From: Nitrospira sp. UBA5699
GTDB lineage: Bacteria; Nitrospirota; Nitrospiria; Nitrospirales; Nitrospiraceae
Direction: 5' to 3'
Assembly (NCBI GenBank): GCA_002420105.1
Contig: DIHJ01000021.1
Location: 3,928-44,118, forward strand
DNA length: 40,191 nucleotides
In this document: positions 14,707 through 22,397 of the stretch, in pieces
Numbering within the stretch: the first letter of the stretch is position 1
Layout of the letters: every line of letters begins with the position of its first letter
Notes under the pieces: model-generated
What the model saw: the letters and a program-made list of their open reading frames with translations, nothing else
What the model was told of the DNA's origin: nothing
Databases searched by the model: none
Made by a program: the position numbers and the translations under genes

Positions 14707-17394
14707 TCAGGCCTTCTCGATGGTCACGCCGGTTCGCTTGAACGACGGCACGCCGGTGGTTCCGTCGACGTCGACGGTCATGAGATCCTTGACCGGCGGT
14801 TCGTTGAAATGTTCGGGGAAGAAACAGGTCTGGGGAGCGACGCTCTGATCCTGCTGCACACCCATCTGCAGCGCTCCCCGATCGGACGTCAGTTTCACCG
14901 ATGAGCCGTCCTGCAGGCCCAGCCGTTCCATGTCGGACGGGTTCATCCGCAGCCGGCCGGTGTTGGGCGCGACCTTGATGAGTCCGGGCGCCGCCGTGGA
15001 CAGTTTGCCCGAATGATAGAGCACCGGACCCATGAGGAGCGTGAAAGGCCGCTGACTGTCGGGAGCCGCGGTCTTGTATCGTCCCGCCACGGCGGCGGCG
15101 TAGCCGTTCGACAGGTACGCGTCCGCCGTCGGGACGAGCTTCCTCGGCTGGCCGAGATTGTAGTAGCCGGGCAGCAATTTCATGATCTCGGTCTGGATAT
15201 CGTTGGCTGATTCGTATTCCCATTGGCATCCGAGTCCGTTGGCCAGGGCGGTCATGATATGCCAATCGGGCACGCTTTCGCCAATGGCCTCCATCGCTTG
15301 GCGGACGCGCAGCACGCGACCTTCGAGGTTCGTGAAGGTGCCGTCCTTTTCCGCGTAGGTGCAGGCCGGCAATACCACGTGGGCCATCCGCCCGGTGTCC
15401 GTCAGGAACGGATCCTGGACGACCAGCAGCTCCAGGCGATCCAGCGCCGCCCGGATGTCCATCGAGGCGGGCAGCGTCGCCAGCGGGTTCTCACCGACCA
15501 CATACAGGGCGCGGATCTGACCGCTCCGGCAACGCTTGAGGATCTCCATCAAATTGGCGCCGCTGCCGACGGCCGGGAGGGTCACATCCCAGGCCTTGGC
15601 CACTTTGTCGCGCGCCGCCTGATCCGTAAACGGGGCGAGGCCGGGCAGGAATTCCGGTGCGACGCCCATGTCCACCGCACCCTGCTCGTTCGGCTCTTCC
15701 GTCACGGTGTTCACGCCGCAGCCCGGCTTTCCCAGTTTGCCCGTGATCCAGGCCAGATCGATCAGCTTCAGCACGTTCTGATAACCGCCGGGCTGACGGA
15801 CGATCCCTTCGGCGCAGAGGATCACGGAACGGGGCGCTTCGGCGAAAATCGCGGCCGTTTCTTTGAACGAGTCGACCGTCAGGCCGGTTTTGGAGGCGAT
15901 CTGTTCCAACGACAGATGGGCCGCGGCGGCCTTGAGCGCGGCAAAGGCCTGCGGGTGTTTGTTCACGTTCTCTTCGTCGACCAGATCCAATTCCAGCGCG
16001 GCCTTGACCAGCCCGTCGATCACGAGGCCTTCGGTTCCCGGCTTGATCAAGAACGGATGGGACGCCAGCTTGCCGATGTTCGTCACGGCGGAATCGAACA
16101 CCATGACCTGCGCCTTGAAGACGCGAATCGCTTCCTTGATCCGCACGGCGGTCAGCGGGTTGGTTTCGGTCACGTTGGAGCCGATCACCAGTACGGCTTT
16201 GGCCTTCGTCAGATCCTCCCAATCGTTCGGGCTCCGGCCGATGCCCAGGGCCAGTTTGGACGCGTGGACGAAATTCATATGGCCGTAGCGTGCGCTGCTG
16301 TCCAGATTGTTCGTGCGGAAGCCCGCCCGCATCAGCTTCTGGAAGAGGTACAACTCTTCGTTGGTGCAACGGGCGGTGATGAGACCGGCGATGGCATCCG
16401 GACCGTGTTTCTTTCTGATGTCGGCGAATCGATCGACGACCGCATGCATCGTTTCCAGCCAGGGCGCTTCCGTCAACTGATTGCCCTTGCGCAGGAGGGG
16501 CTGCTTCAGACGGGTCGGGGCGTCGATGTATTCGAAACCGAACCGGCCTTTGACGCAGAGCCCGCCGTGACCTTTGGAGGTTTCGGCCCGATCCCCCCAC
16601 TTGTTTTTCCAGGACAGGGGCGAGGTCACGCGGATCACCTCGCTGTCCTTGGTCTCGACGTACATCTGGCAGCCGTCCCCGCAGTAGTTGCAGGTGGAGG
16701 TCGTCTTTTTCATCTGCCAGGGCTTGTACAGATATTTGGAGAACTTGTTCGTAATGGCTCCGACCGGACAGACCGCGAGACAGTCGCCGCAGAATTCGCA
16801 GGCCAGCGGGAGATCGCCCTTGGCGACCACCTGGTTGAAGCCGCCCTTCTTCATGAATTGCAGCGCGTCGATCATCAGGACGTCCTTGCAGACGTTGATG
16901 CATTCGGCGCAGGCGATGCAGCGGTTCATGTTGAAGTCCAGGACCGGGCTGCGGGTGTCCTCCGGGATGAATTTCTGCTTGGCGTTGGCGAGATTGGTCA
17001 CGCCGTGCTGGAACGCCATGTCCTGCAGTTCGCAATGACCGTCGGCGTCGCAGACCGGGCAGTCCAGAGGATGGACGGAGAGATGTTTTTCAACCGCCTT
17101 CTTCCGAGCCTGGAAGAGGTCGTCGCCTTCGGTCCGGATGATCATCCCCGCGGTGGCTTTGGCGGTGCAGGAACGGACCGGCGCCTTCTTACCCTCCTGC
17201 ATGACCAGGCACATGCCGCAGGAGCCGAAGGGATCGAAGGTGTAGTGGTAGCACATGGCGGGGATGATCTTGCCCGTGCTGGAGATCACGTCGTAGAGCG
17301 ACACGCCGTCCTTGGCCGTGACGGTTTTCCCGTCGATGGTCAATTCGATCGTCGCCGCTTCGACTTCCGGATTGGTCGCTGGTTTCAGTCCCAC
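14707..17394 (-). CDS. nuoG: NADH-quinone oxidoreductase subunit G
   Basis: This 895-aa protein holds most of the peripheral-arm Fe-S clusters. Visible ligands are Cys48/59/62/76 for a [2Fe-2S] cluster; His108, Cys112, 115 and 121 for the His-ligated [4Fe-4S] cluster; two ferredoxin-type sets (Cys159/162/165/169 and 199/202/205/209); and Cys235/238/242/280 for an N7-like cluster. A molybdopterin-oxidoreductase-fold domain follows. At the place where formate dehydrogenases carry Cys or Sec before a His, this protein reads RYGHMN, so formate oxidation is not expected. The start is GTG 17394, with GAGG upstream. With no nuoE or nuoF here, its electron donor may be ferredoxin or a partner encoded elsewhere (inference). 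Confidence 0.93.
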   Translation of the reverse strand: MGLKPATNPEVEAATIELTIDGKTVTAKDGVSLYDVISSTGKIIPAMCYHYTFDPFGSCGMCLVMQEGKKAPVRSCTAKATAGMIIRTEGDDLFQARKKAVEKHLSVHPLDCPVCDADGHCELQDMAFQHGVTNLANAKQKFIPEDTRSPVLDFNMNRCIACAECINVCKDVLMIDALQFMKKGGFNQVVAKGDLPLACEFCGDCLAVCPVGAITNKFSKYLYKPWQMKKTTSTCNYCGDGCQMYVETKDSEVIRVTSPLSWKNKWGDRAETSKGHGGLCVKGRFGFEYIDAPTRLKQPLLRKGNQLTEAPWLETMHAVVDRFADIRKKHGPDAIAGLITARCTNEELYLFQKLMRAGFRTNNLDSSARYGHMNFVHASKLALGIGRSPNDWEDLTKAKAVLVIGSNVTETNPLTAVRIKEAIRVFKAQVMVFDSAVTNIGKLASHPFLIKPGTEGLVIDGLVKAALELDLVDEENVNKHPQAFAALKAAAAHLSLEQIASKTGLTVDSFKETAAIFAEAPRSVILCAEGIVRQPGGYQNVLKLIDLAWITGKLGKPGCGVNTVTEEPNEQGAVDMGVAPEFLPGLAPFTDQAARDKVAKAWDVTLPAVGSGANLMEILKRCRSGQIRALYVVGENPLATLPASMDIRAALDRLELLVVQDPFLTDTGRMAHVVLPACTYAEKDGTFTNLEGRVLRVRQAMEAIGESVPDWHIMTALANGLGCQWEYESANDIQTEIMKLLPGYYNLGQPRKLVPTADAYLSNGYAAAVAGRYKTAAPDSQRPFTLLMGPVLYHSGKLSTAAPGLIKVAPNTGRLRMNPSDMERLGLQDGSSVKLTSDRGALQMGVQQDQSVAPQTCFFPEHFNEPPVKDLMTVDVDGTTGVPSFKRTGVTIEKA

Positions 17395-17473
17395 GTGGTC
17401 CTCAGGTTCTGCATTCCGAGTGCCGAGTCTTGAGTGGAAACTCAGAACGCGTCACTCAACACTCATAACGGTG

Positions 17474-18718
17474 CTATCGGTCGCACTCGCCCATGACGAT
17501 GTCGTAGGTTCCAAAGAGCGTGATCGCATCCGCGATCATGTAACCGCGCGACATGTGGTCGAAAGCGCCCATATGGATGAACGACGGAGCGCGGATCTTG
17601 AGCCGATAGGGCTTTCCGCCTCCCGTGCTCACGATGTAAAACCCCAGTTCGCCTTTGTGCGCCTCGGTGCCGCAATAGATCTCCCCCGGAGGGGCGTTGA
17701 ATCCCTGCGAGAAGAGCTTGAACTGCTGGATCATCGATTCCAGATTCGTAAAGACGCGTTGTTTCGGCGGCAGGGTGACGCTGGGGACATCGGCCATGAT
17801 CGGCCCGTCCTGCATCTGCTCCAGACATTGCTTGATGATCTTGACGCTTTCGTACAACTCCATGACGCGAATCCAGTACCGGTCGTAGGTGTCGCCGTTC
17901 TTGCCGAGCGGCACGCTGAACTCGCATTTCGGATAGGCCGAATAGGGCTCGGCTTTGCGGAGATCGTAATCCACGCCGGACCCGCGGAGCGTCGGGCCGC
18001 TGAGACCGAAGCTCACGGCATCCTCCGCGGAAACAACGGCGACGCCCTTGGTGCGGGCCAGCCAGATGCGGTTCTTTTCCAGAAAGACGACGTACTCGTC
18101 GATCTTCGGCGGAAAATAGTCCAGGAACTGCTTGAGCTTGGCGAGCAGCGAGGGCGTAAAGTCCCGTTCGACCCCGCCGATTCGGTACCAGCTCGTCGTC
18201 AGGCGTGCGCCGCAGAGCTCGTCGAACCAATCCAGGAGAATTTCCCGGTCGCGGAAGCAGTAAAAGAAGACCGTCATCGCGCCGATGTCGAGTGCCTGGG
18301 TGCCGAGCCAGAATTGGTGGCCGATGATCCGCTGGACCTCGGCGACGATGGTCCGCAGGTATTCCGCCCGCTCCGGCACCGTGATGTTCATGAGTTTCTC
18401 GACGGCGCGACAGTAGGCGAAGTTGTTGTACATCGCACAGACGTAGTCGAGACGGTCGGTATGGGGAATGAATTGATGATAGGTGCCTTCTTCCGCGAGC
18501 TTTTCGACGCCCCGATGGAGGAAGCCCATCACCGGCGTGGACTTGACCAGCCGTTCGCCCTCCAACTCCAGGATGACTTTGAGTACGCCGTGGGTGCTGG
18601 GGTGCTGCGGACCCATGTTCAACAGGAGTTCTTCCGTACGCAACGTCGGAAGCGTTTCGCTCTCGGGGTGGGTCGGATCGACCTTATAGACCGTCGTTCT
18701 TTGATCTTCGAACGCCAT
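17474..18718 (-). CDS. nuoD: NADH-quinone oxidoreductase subunit D (49 kDa)
   Basis: A quinone-site subunit of complex I, 414 aa. Family motifs include NMGPQHPSTHGVL near residue 34, GFLHRGVEKL, TDRLDYV, LDIGAMTVFFY and the C-terminal DIVMGECDR. It forms the quinone cavity with NuoB and NuoH. It is separate from NuoC here, with no NuoCD fusion, and starts 5 bp after the nuoC stop. The next gene, nuoG, begins 79 bp later, without the intervening nuoE and nuoF found in many bacteria. Confidence 0.97.
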   Translation of the reverse strand: MAFEDQRTTVYKVDPTHPESETLPTLRTEELLLNMGPQHPSTHGVLKVILELEGERLVKSTPVMGFLHRGVEKLAEEGTYHQFIPHTDRLDYVCAMYNNFAYCRAVEKLMNITVPERAEYLRTIVAEVQRIIGHQFWLGTQALDIGAMTVFFYCFRDREILLDWFDELCGARLTTSWYRIGGVERDFTPSLLAKLKQFLDYFPPKIDEYVVFLEKNRIWLARTKGVAVVSAEDAVSFGLSGPTLRGSGVDYDLRKAEPYSAYPKCEFSVPLGKNGDTYDRYWIRVMELYESVKIIKQCLEQMQDGPIMADVPSVTLPPKQRVFTNLESMIQQFKLFSQGFNAPPGEIYCGTEAHKGELGFYIVSTGGGKPYRLKIRAPSFIHMGAFDHMSRGYMIADAITLFGTYDIVMGECDR

Positions 18719-18723
18719 CGCGC

Positions 18724-19227
18724 CTACCGTGCCGTCTCGTCCAGGAATTCAAACGTATCCCGCCATCCCCTGCCGCGGAGCGGAAAATCCTTCCGCAGGG
18801 GATACCCTTCCGTGTAATCGTCCGGCATCAGGATCCGGCGGAGGTCCGGATGGTGCCGGAACCGGATGCCCATCATGTCGTAGACTTCGCGCTCCATGAA
18901 ATCCGCGCCTTTCCAGAGATCGGTCAGCGAATCGACCACGCACTCCGATTCGGGCACCCGGGTCTTGAGGCGGATGCGGTGCCGTTTCTTGATCGAATAG
19001 AACTCGTAGACGACTTCGAACCGCTCTTCGTCGTCGGGCCAGTCGACCGAACTCACGTGGACGATATAGTCGAAATCCATGGCCGGGTCGTCGCGCAGAA
19101 ACTGGGCGACCTCATGCAGTTTGTCCCGCCTGACCGTCACGGCGAGATCGCCGCGCCACTCCACCGCCTGGAGGAAACCGTCGGCGAAATTCTCCTGGAT
19201 TCGATTAGCCAGTTGCTGGAGCGACAT
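18724..19227 (-). CDS. nuoC: NADH-quinone oxidoreductase subunit C (30 kDa)
   Basis: A peripheral-arm scaffold subunit, 167 aa. The family signature is clear: VHVSSVDWPDDEERFEVVYEF, then WKGADFMEREVYDMMGIRF and the C-terminal PDDYTEGYPLRKDFPLRG. It begins 8 bp after the nuoB stop with AGGAACTCC ahead of the ATG. Confidence 0.96.
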   Translation of the reverse strand: MSLQQLANRIQENFADGFLQAVEWRGDLAVTVRRDKLHEVAQFLRDDPAMDFDYIVHVSSVDWPDDEERFEVVYEFYSIKKRHRIRLKTRVPESECVVDSLTDLWKGADFMEREVYDMMGIRFRHHPDLRRILMPDDYTEGYPLRKDFPLRGRGWRDTFEFLDETAR

Positions 19228-19235
19228 CGGAGTTC

Positions 19236-19763
19236 CTAGACCTTCAGGCTCGCCTTCACTTGTTCCGGCTGCTTCACGAACACGCGCTTCTGCATGATCC
19301 GCTCTTGCAGTTTCAGAATGCCGTCGAACAGGGCTTCCGGCGTCGGAGGACAGCCGGGAACGTAGATGTCCACGGGAACGAAGCGGTCCACGCCCTGGAC
19401 CACGCTGTAGCTGTCATAAATGTTTCCGGACGTCGCGCAGGACCCCATTGCGATCACGTACTTGGGCTCCGGCATCTGGTCGTAGATTTTCCTGATGACC
19501 GGCGCCATTCGCCGGCAGACCGTTCCCGCGACGATCATGAGGTCGGATTGCCGCGGCGACGCCCGGAACACGCCGGCGCCGTACCGGTCCATGTCGTATC
19601 GGGACGAGACGGCGGCGATCATCTCGATGGCGCAGCAGGCCAGACCGAAGGTCATGGGCCAGAGCGATCCCTTGCGGGCCCAGTTCACGGCCTTTTCGAC
19701 CGTCGTGGTGATGACATCCGGTGCGCCGTCTTTTTCCTGCCGGCCGAGTTGAATTAATCCCAT
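19236..19763 (-). CDS. nuoB: NADH-quinone oxidoreductase subunit B
   Basis: A 175-aa subunit carrying cluster N2, the last Fe-S centre before quinone. The ligands are the tandem Cys43-Cys44 (GLACCAIEM), Cys109 (MGSCATSGN) and Cys138 (YVPGCPPTPE). The frame is open upstream to 19991, but that part is the shadow of nuoA. The true start is ATG 19763, which overlaps the nuoA stop by 10 bp. Confidence 0.97.
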   Translation of the reverse strand: MGLIQLGRQEKDGAPDVITTTVEKAVNWARKGSLWPMTFGLACCAIEMIAAVSSRYDMDRYGAGVFRASPRQSDLMIVAGTVCRRMAPVIRKIYDQMPEPKYVIAMGSCATSGNIYDSYSVVQGVDRFVPVDIYVPGCPPTPEALFDGILKLQERIMQKRVFVKQPEQVKASLKV

Positions 19764-20146
19764 TCCAGGGCTCCCTTGCGCCAGGCATAGACGTAGGCCA
19801 CCAGGAACAGCGCAATGAAGACCAGCATTTCGACGAGGCCGATGATGCTGACCTTGTTGATGTCGTTGAAGACGACCGCCCAGGGGTACAGAAAGATGAC
19901 CTCGATGTCGAAAATCACGAACAGCATGGCGAAGATGTAGTAACGGACCGGGAACGGCATACGCGCGTCGGAGAACGGTTCGGAACCGCACTCGTAGGCG
20001 GAGAGCTTCTCCGGTTCGGGATATTTCGGCTGGACGAGATAGCTGATCAGCAACGTCACGACGCCGAACGCGAGTGCGACGAAGATGAACAGGAGTATGG
20101 GAAAGTACTTGGTCAGGTACTCAAGGAGTAACTCGATACCGCTCAT
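19754..20146 (-). CDS. nuoA: NADH-quinone oxidoreductase subunit A
   Basis: A three-helix membrane subunit, 130 aa, and the first gene of the complex I cluster. The signature SAYECGSEPFSDARMPFPVRYY and the second-helix segment FAMLFVIFDIEVIFLYPW are present, with the acidic membrane residues expected. The start at ATG 20146 has AAAGG about nine bases upstream. The promoter must lie in 20147-20400, but I could not assign clear -35/-10 boxes. Confidence 0.96.
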   Translation of the reverse strand: MSGIELLLEYLTKYFPILLFIFVALAFGVVTLLISYLVQPKYPEPEKLSAYECGSEPFSDARMPFPVRYYIFAMLFVIFDIEVIFLYPWAVVFNDINKVSIIGLVEMLVFIALFLVAYVYAWRKGALEWD

Positions 20147-20230
20147 GGAAATGACCTTTCAACACCTTGAGTTGCAAAGGAGAGCGGGATCTTAGACGTT
20201 GGATCGACGGGATAGCAAGCGTACAAAGGA

Positions 20231-20259
20231 CCTAGGTTTCCTGCCCCGAAAGTCCTAGG
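20231..20259. repeat. CCTAGG inverted repeat upstream of nuoA
   Basis: Two copies of the palindrome CCTAGG (20231-20236 and 20254-20259) flank CTGCCCC, extended by TTTC on the left and GAAA on the right, so the whole can form a dyad of about ten pairs with a two-base bulge. It lies about 85-115 bp upstream of the nuoA start. It could be an operator or a leader hairpin; no known binding consensus is recognised. Confidence 0.35.
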
Positions 20260-20409
20260 GAGGGAACGAAGGGTCGGATCACACATGCCCGGGTCTCGGA
20301 TCCTGTCGACGCCTCGCCTCACAACCGCGGACAATTCTGAAGAAATCGGTGCCTTCCGTCGAACCGCGGCCGCTTCTTCGTTGCTCTCAAGCTGTCCCTG
20401 CCAGGGCCG

Positions 20410-20598
20410 CTAGGTCTTGTTCGAGGGGGTCGACGGGGGGGCCATGCGATCCGAGGTCATACGGAGGTGGACGGGCGGCTCGGAATCGGTCTTCTCCCAC
20501 TCGGGCAGCAGAGGGGAGGACGCTTTGGCCTTCTTCCGCCGGTGGATCTGGGTTTCCAGGCGAGCAGGGCTGGAGGCTCGAGGTTTCTGCTTTTGCAT
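20410..20598 (-). CDS. Doubtful small basic protein
   Basis: A 62-aa open frame, rich in Lys, Arg, Pro and Ser (for example IHRRKKAKASSPLLPEWEK), with an AGGGG seven bases before the ATG. It resembles no family I know. Composition and ribosome site make it possible, but equally long frames overlap it on the other strand, so it may be accidental. It would be transcribed in the same direction as nuoA, 263 bp upstream of it. Confidence 0.25.
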   Translation of the reverse strand: MQKQKPRASSPARLETQIHRRKKAKASSPLLPEWEKTDSEPPVHLRMTSDRMAPPSTPSNKT

Positions 20599-20698
20599 GG
20601 GGTCAGCCCCTGGGGTCGGTCGGCACCCGGCTTCCTGAACGGCTCAGACCTTAACACCGGGGCAGGCCGTGGTCAACAGGGACAAGACCGCAATATTC

Positions 20699-20726
20699 TT
20701 GACAGTATGGGACTATTTGCTATGGT
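20699..20726 (+). promoter_or_regulatory. Sigma-70-type promoter of the OmpA-family gene
   Basis: TTGACA at 20699-20704 and TATGGT at 20721-20726 are separated by 16 bp. The expected transcription start lies about 35 bp before the ATG at 20768. Confidence 0.6.
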
Positions 20727-20767
20727 TTTCTGAGCAACACTTGCCTCAACACAGAAGGATAACCACC

Positions 20768-22279
20768 ATGATCATTCATCCAACAGCCTCCACCAGGTGC
20801 CTGCTGTTTGTGATCGTTGCCCTTTCCGGTCTGCCGGCCGCTTGGGCGGACGATCTCGACAGCATCCGTTTCGGCGAACCGGCACGGACCTTTTCCGCCG
20901 GAGCCATTCAGCTGTCCACACCGCAGGATGGGGCGGTTCATGTGATCACCGGCGATAACCAGACGGTCGGCAACCGCATGCGGCTGGGGCAGGGGGACGT
21001 CTTCTATCTCAAGCTGAAGAATCCTGCCGAGGTCGCCCTGGGCGATCTGTACACAATCTTCAAGCGCACGCGCAAGGTGTTTCATCCCGCGACCGGCCAG
21101 TACCTGGGACACCTGGTCAATCGACTCGCCATCGTTCGCGTCGTCCAGGTGGACAAGGAATTGACGACGGTTCAGGCCGTGCGGGCCTACGGACCGGTCT
21201 CTCCAGGCGACCCGGTCGCAAAATTCTCGCTCCCGACCGCCCCGGCGGAGGGTGCGGCTCCGGCTTCCGGTGATGTCACGGGCATGGTGGTCGAACTGCA
21301 ATCCGACATGGGGATGACGCTCGTCGCCCAACGGAATATCGTATATCTCGACAAGGGATCGGAAGACGGGCTGAAAGCCGGTGATCGGATGGAACTCGTC
21401 CGTTTCGGGGGCGGGCTGCCGTCCCGCACGGTCGGCGAAGTGAAGGTCCTCTGGACCGAAGAGCGCACCGCCACGGCGTTGGTGACGAAATCGACGTCCC
21501 GCATTCTGAAGGGCGACCGATTCCAGGCGAAGACGCAGGCGACCCCGGTTCCCGTGTCGCAGCCGGCCAAACAATCGTTCGATCCTGCCCCGTCTACCGG
21601 GAATACCTCCAAGTTGATGCCGGTTCAAAACGCGGCGCGCGAGACCCGCTATAGTCTGACCGATCTGATGAAGCAGCTGCGTTATGAGTCCGGTGACGCG
21701 ACGATCAAACCGGAAGGCTATCAAATTCTGGATCAATTGGTGGAACAGTTGCGAAGCGCGCCGCCTGATCAGTTGATCCGCGTTGAAGGTCATGCGGACA
21801 ACATGGAGATCGGCCCTTCGCTGAAGTCGATCTATCCGACGAACTGGGATCTTTCCAAGGCTCGTGCGGGCGGCGTGTTGCGCTATCTCGTCGAGAAAGG
21901 CGGGATCGATTCGGCAAGAATCTCGTCGGTCGGCTACGGGGACAGCAGGCCGGTGGTGAGCAATGCCACGGAAGCCGGCCGCCAGAAGAACCGCCGGGTG
22001 GATATCGTGCTCTATACGCCCGAGTCGGCCAAGGCCCCTTCCGAACAGGCCATGAAGCCGGCGGAAGCCGTTGACGACGGGTACCGGACTTCCGGTTTAG
22101 GACCAGAGGTCCGGGACTCCTCTGCTCCCGCAGTAGACGCCGGCGTGCCGACGGAGTCGGCGGCGGCCGAGACCCCGGCATCGACACCCACCGGTCCCGC
22201 CCCGGACGCTGGTCCGGCGGCGGATGGTCTGCCCGGTCCGGATCCCGCTGGTCAACCGGTCGTTCCATCCCAGCCCTAA
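20768..22279 (+). CDS. OmpA-family envelope protein with Pro/Ala-rich tail
   Basis: The 503-aa protein begins with a signal peptide (hydrophobic LLFVIVALSGLPAAWA, cut near residue 26). The region 27-280 repeats beta-rich motifs of the kind seen in LysM-like or SH3-like envelope proteins (for example NIVYLDKGSEDGLKAGDRM). An OmpA C-terminal peptidoglycan-binding domain follows at about 305-425 (IRVEGHADN, SKARAGGVLRYL, VGYGDSRPV, NRRVDIVL). The last 75 residues are Pro/Ala/Gly-rich and lie beyond the OmpA domain, which is unusual. ATG 20768 is chosen because AAGGA precedes it and the signal peptide starts there. It probably tethers the outer membrane or a complex to peptidoglycan. Confidence 0.85.
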   Translation: MIIHPTASTRCLLFVIVALSGLPAAWADDLDSIRFGEPARTFSAGAIQLSTPQDGAVHVITGDNQTVGNRMRLGQGDVFYLKLKNPAEVALGDLYTIFKRTRKVFHPATGQYLGHLVNRLAIVRVVQVDKELTTVQAVRAYGPVSPGDPVAKFSLPTAPAEGAAPASGDVTGMVVELQSDMGMTLVAQRNIVYLDKGSEDGLKAGDRMELVRFGGGLPSRTVGEVKVLWTEERTATALVTKSTSRILKGDRFQAKTQATPVPVSQPAKQSFDPAPSTGNTSKLMPVQNAARETRYSLTDLMKQLRYESGDATIKPEGYQILDQLVEQLRSAPPDQLIRVEGHADNMEIGPSLKSIYPTNWDLSKARAGGVLRYLVEKGGIDSARISSVGYGDSRPVVSNATEAGRQKNRRVDIVLYTPESAKAPSEQAMKPAEAVDDGYRTSGLGPEVRDSSAPAVDAGVPTESAAAETPASTPTGPAPDAGPAADGLPGPDPAGQPVVPSQP

Positions 22280-22290
22280 GACTCTTGCGA

Positions 22291-22331
22291 GGCGGCGGAG
22301 CGATCATGGTCCACCATGACGCCCCGCCGCC
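22291..22331 (+). terminator. Strong hairpin after the OmpA-family gene
   Basis: Eight GC pairs (22291-22298 with 22324-22331), three more (22300-22302 with 22320-22322) and six inner pairs (22304-22309 with 22314-22319) close on a 4-nt loop. It lies 11 bp after the stop at 22279. It has no T-run, so it may be a weak or factor-assisted terminator. Confidence 0.4.
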
Positions 22332-22397
22332 CTGCTCCCGAACCGGAGCGACCCCCCTTCCGTTGTCCCCCGTTTTCAGCCCCTGCTACAATGCGGC

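Larger units (their letters stand above)
20147..20767. other. Intergenic region between nuoA and the OmpA-family gene
   Basis: This 0.6 kb stretch separates the divergent complex I cluster and OmpA-family gene. It holds an inverted repeat at 20231-20259 on the nuoA side, one doubtful small open frame (20410-20598) and a good sigma-70-type promoter for the OmpA-family gene (20699-20726). Several other short open frames overlap each other on both strands and look accidental. I see no RNA gene or mobile element. Confidence 0.6.

Noticed and set aside
14707..17394. NuoG as a formate dehydrogenase catalytic subunit
   Set aside because: The Cys/Sec-His of formate dehydrogenases is replaced (RYGHMN), and the gene lies within a nuo cluster.
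19764..19991. N-terminal extension of NuoB
   Set aside because: It is the shadow of nuoA in another frame; the conserved NuoB sequence begins at ATG 19763.
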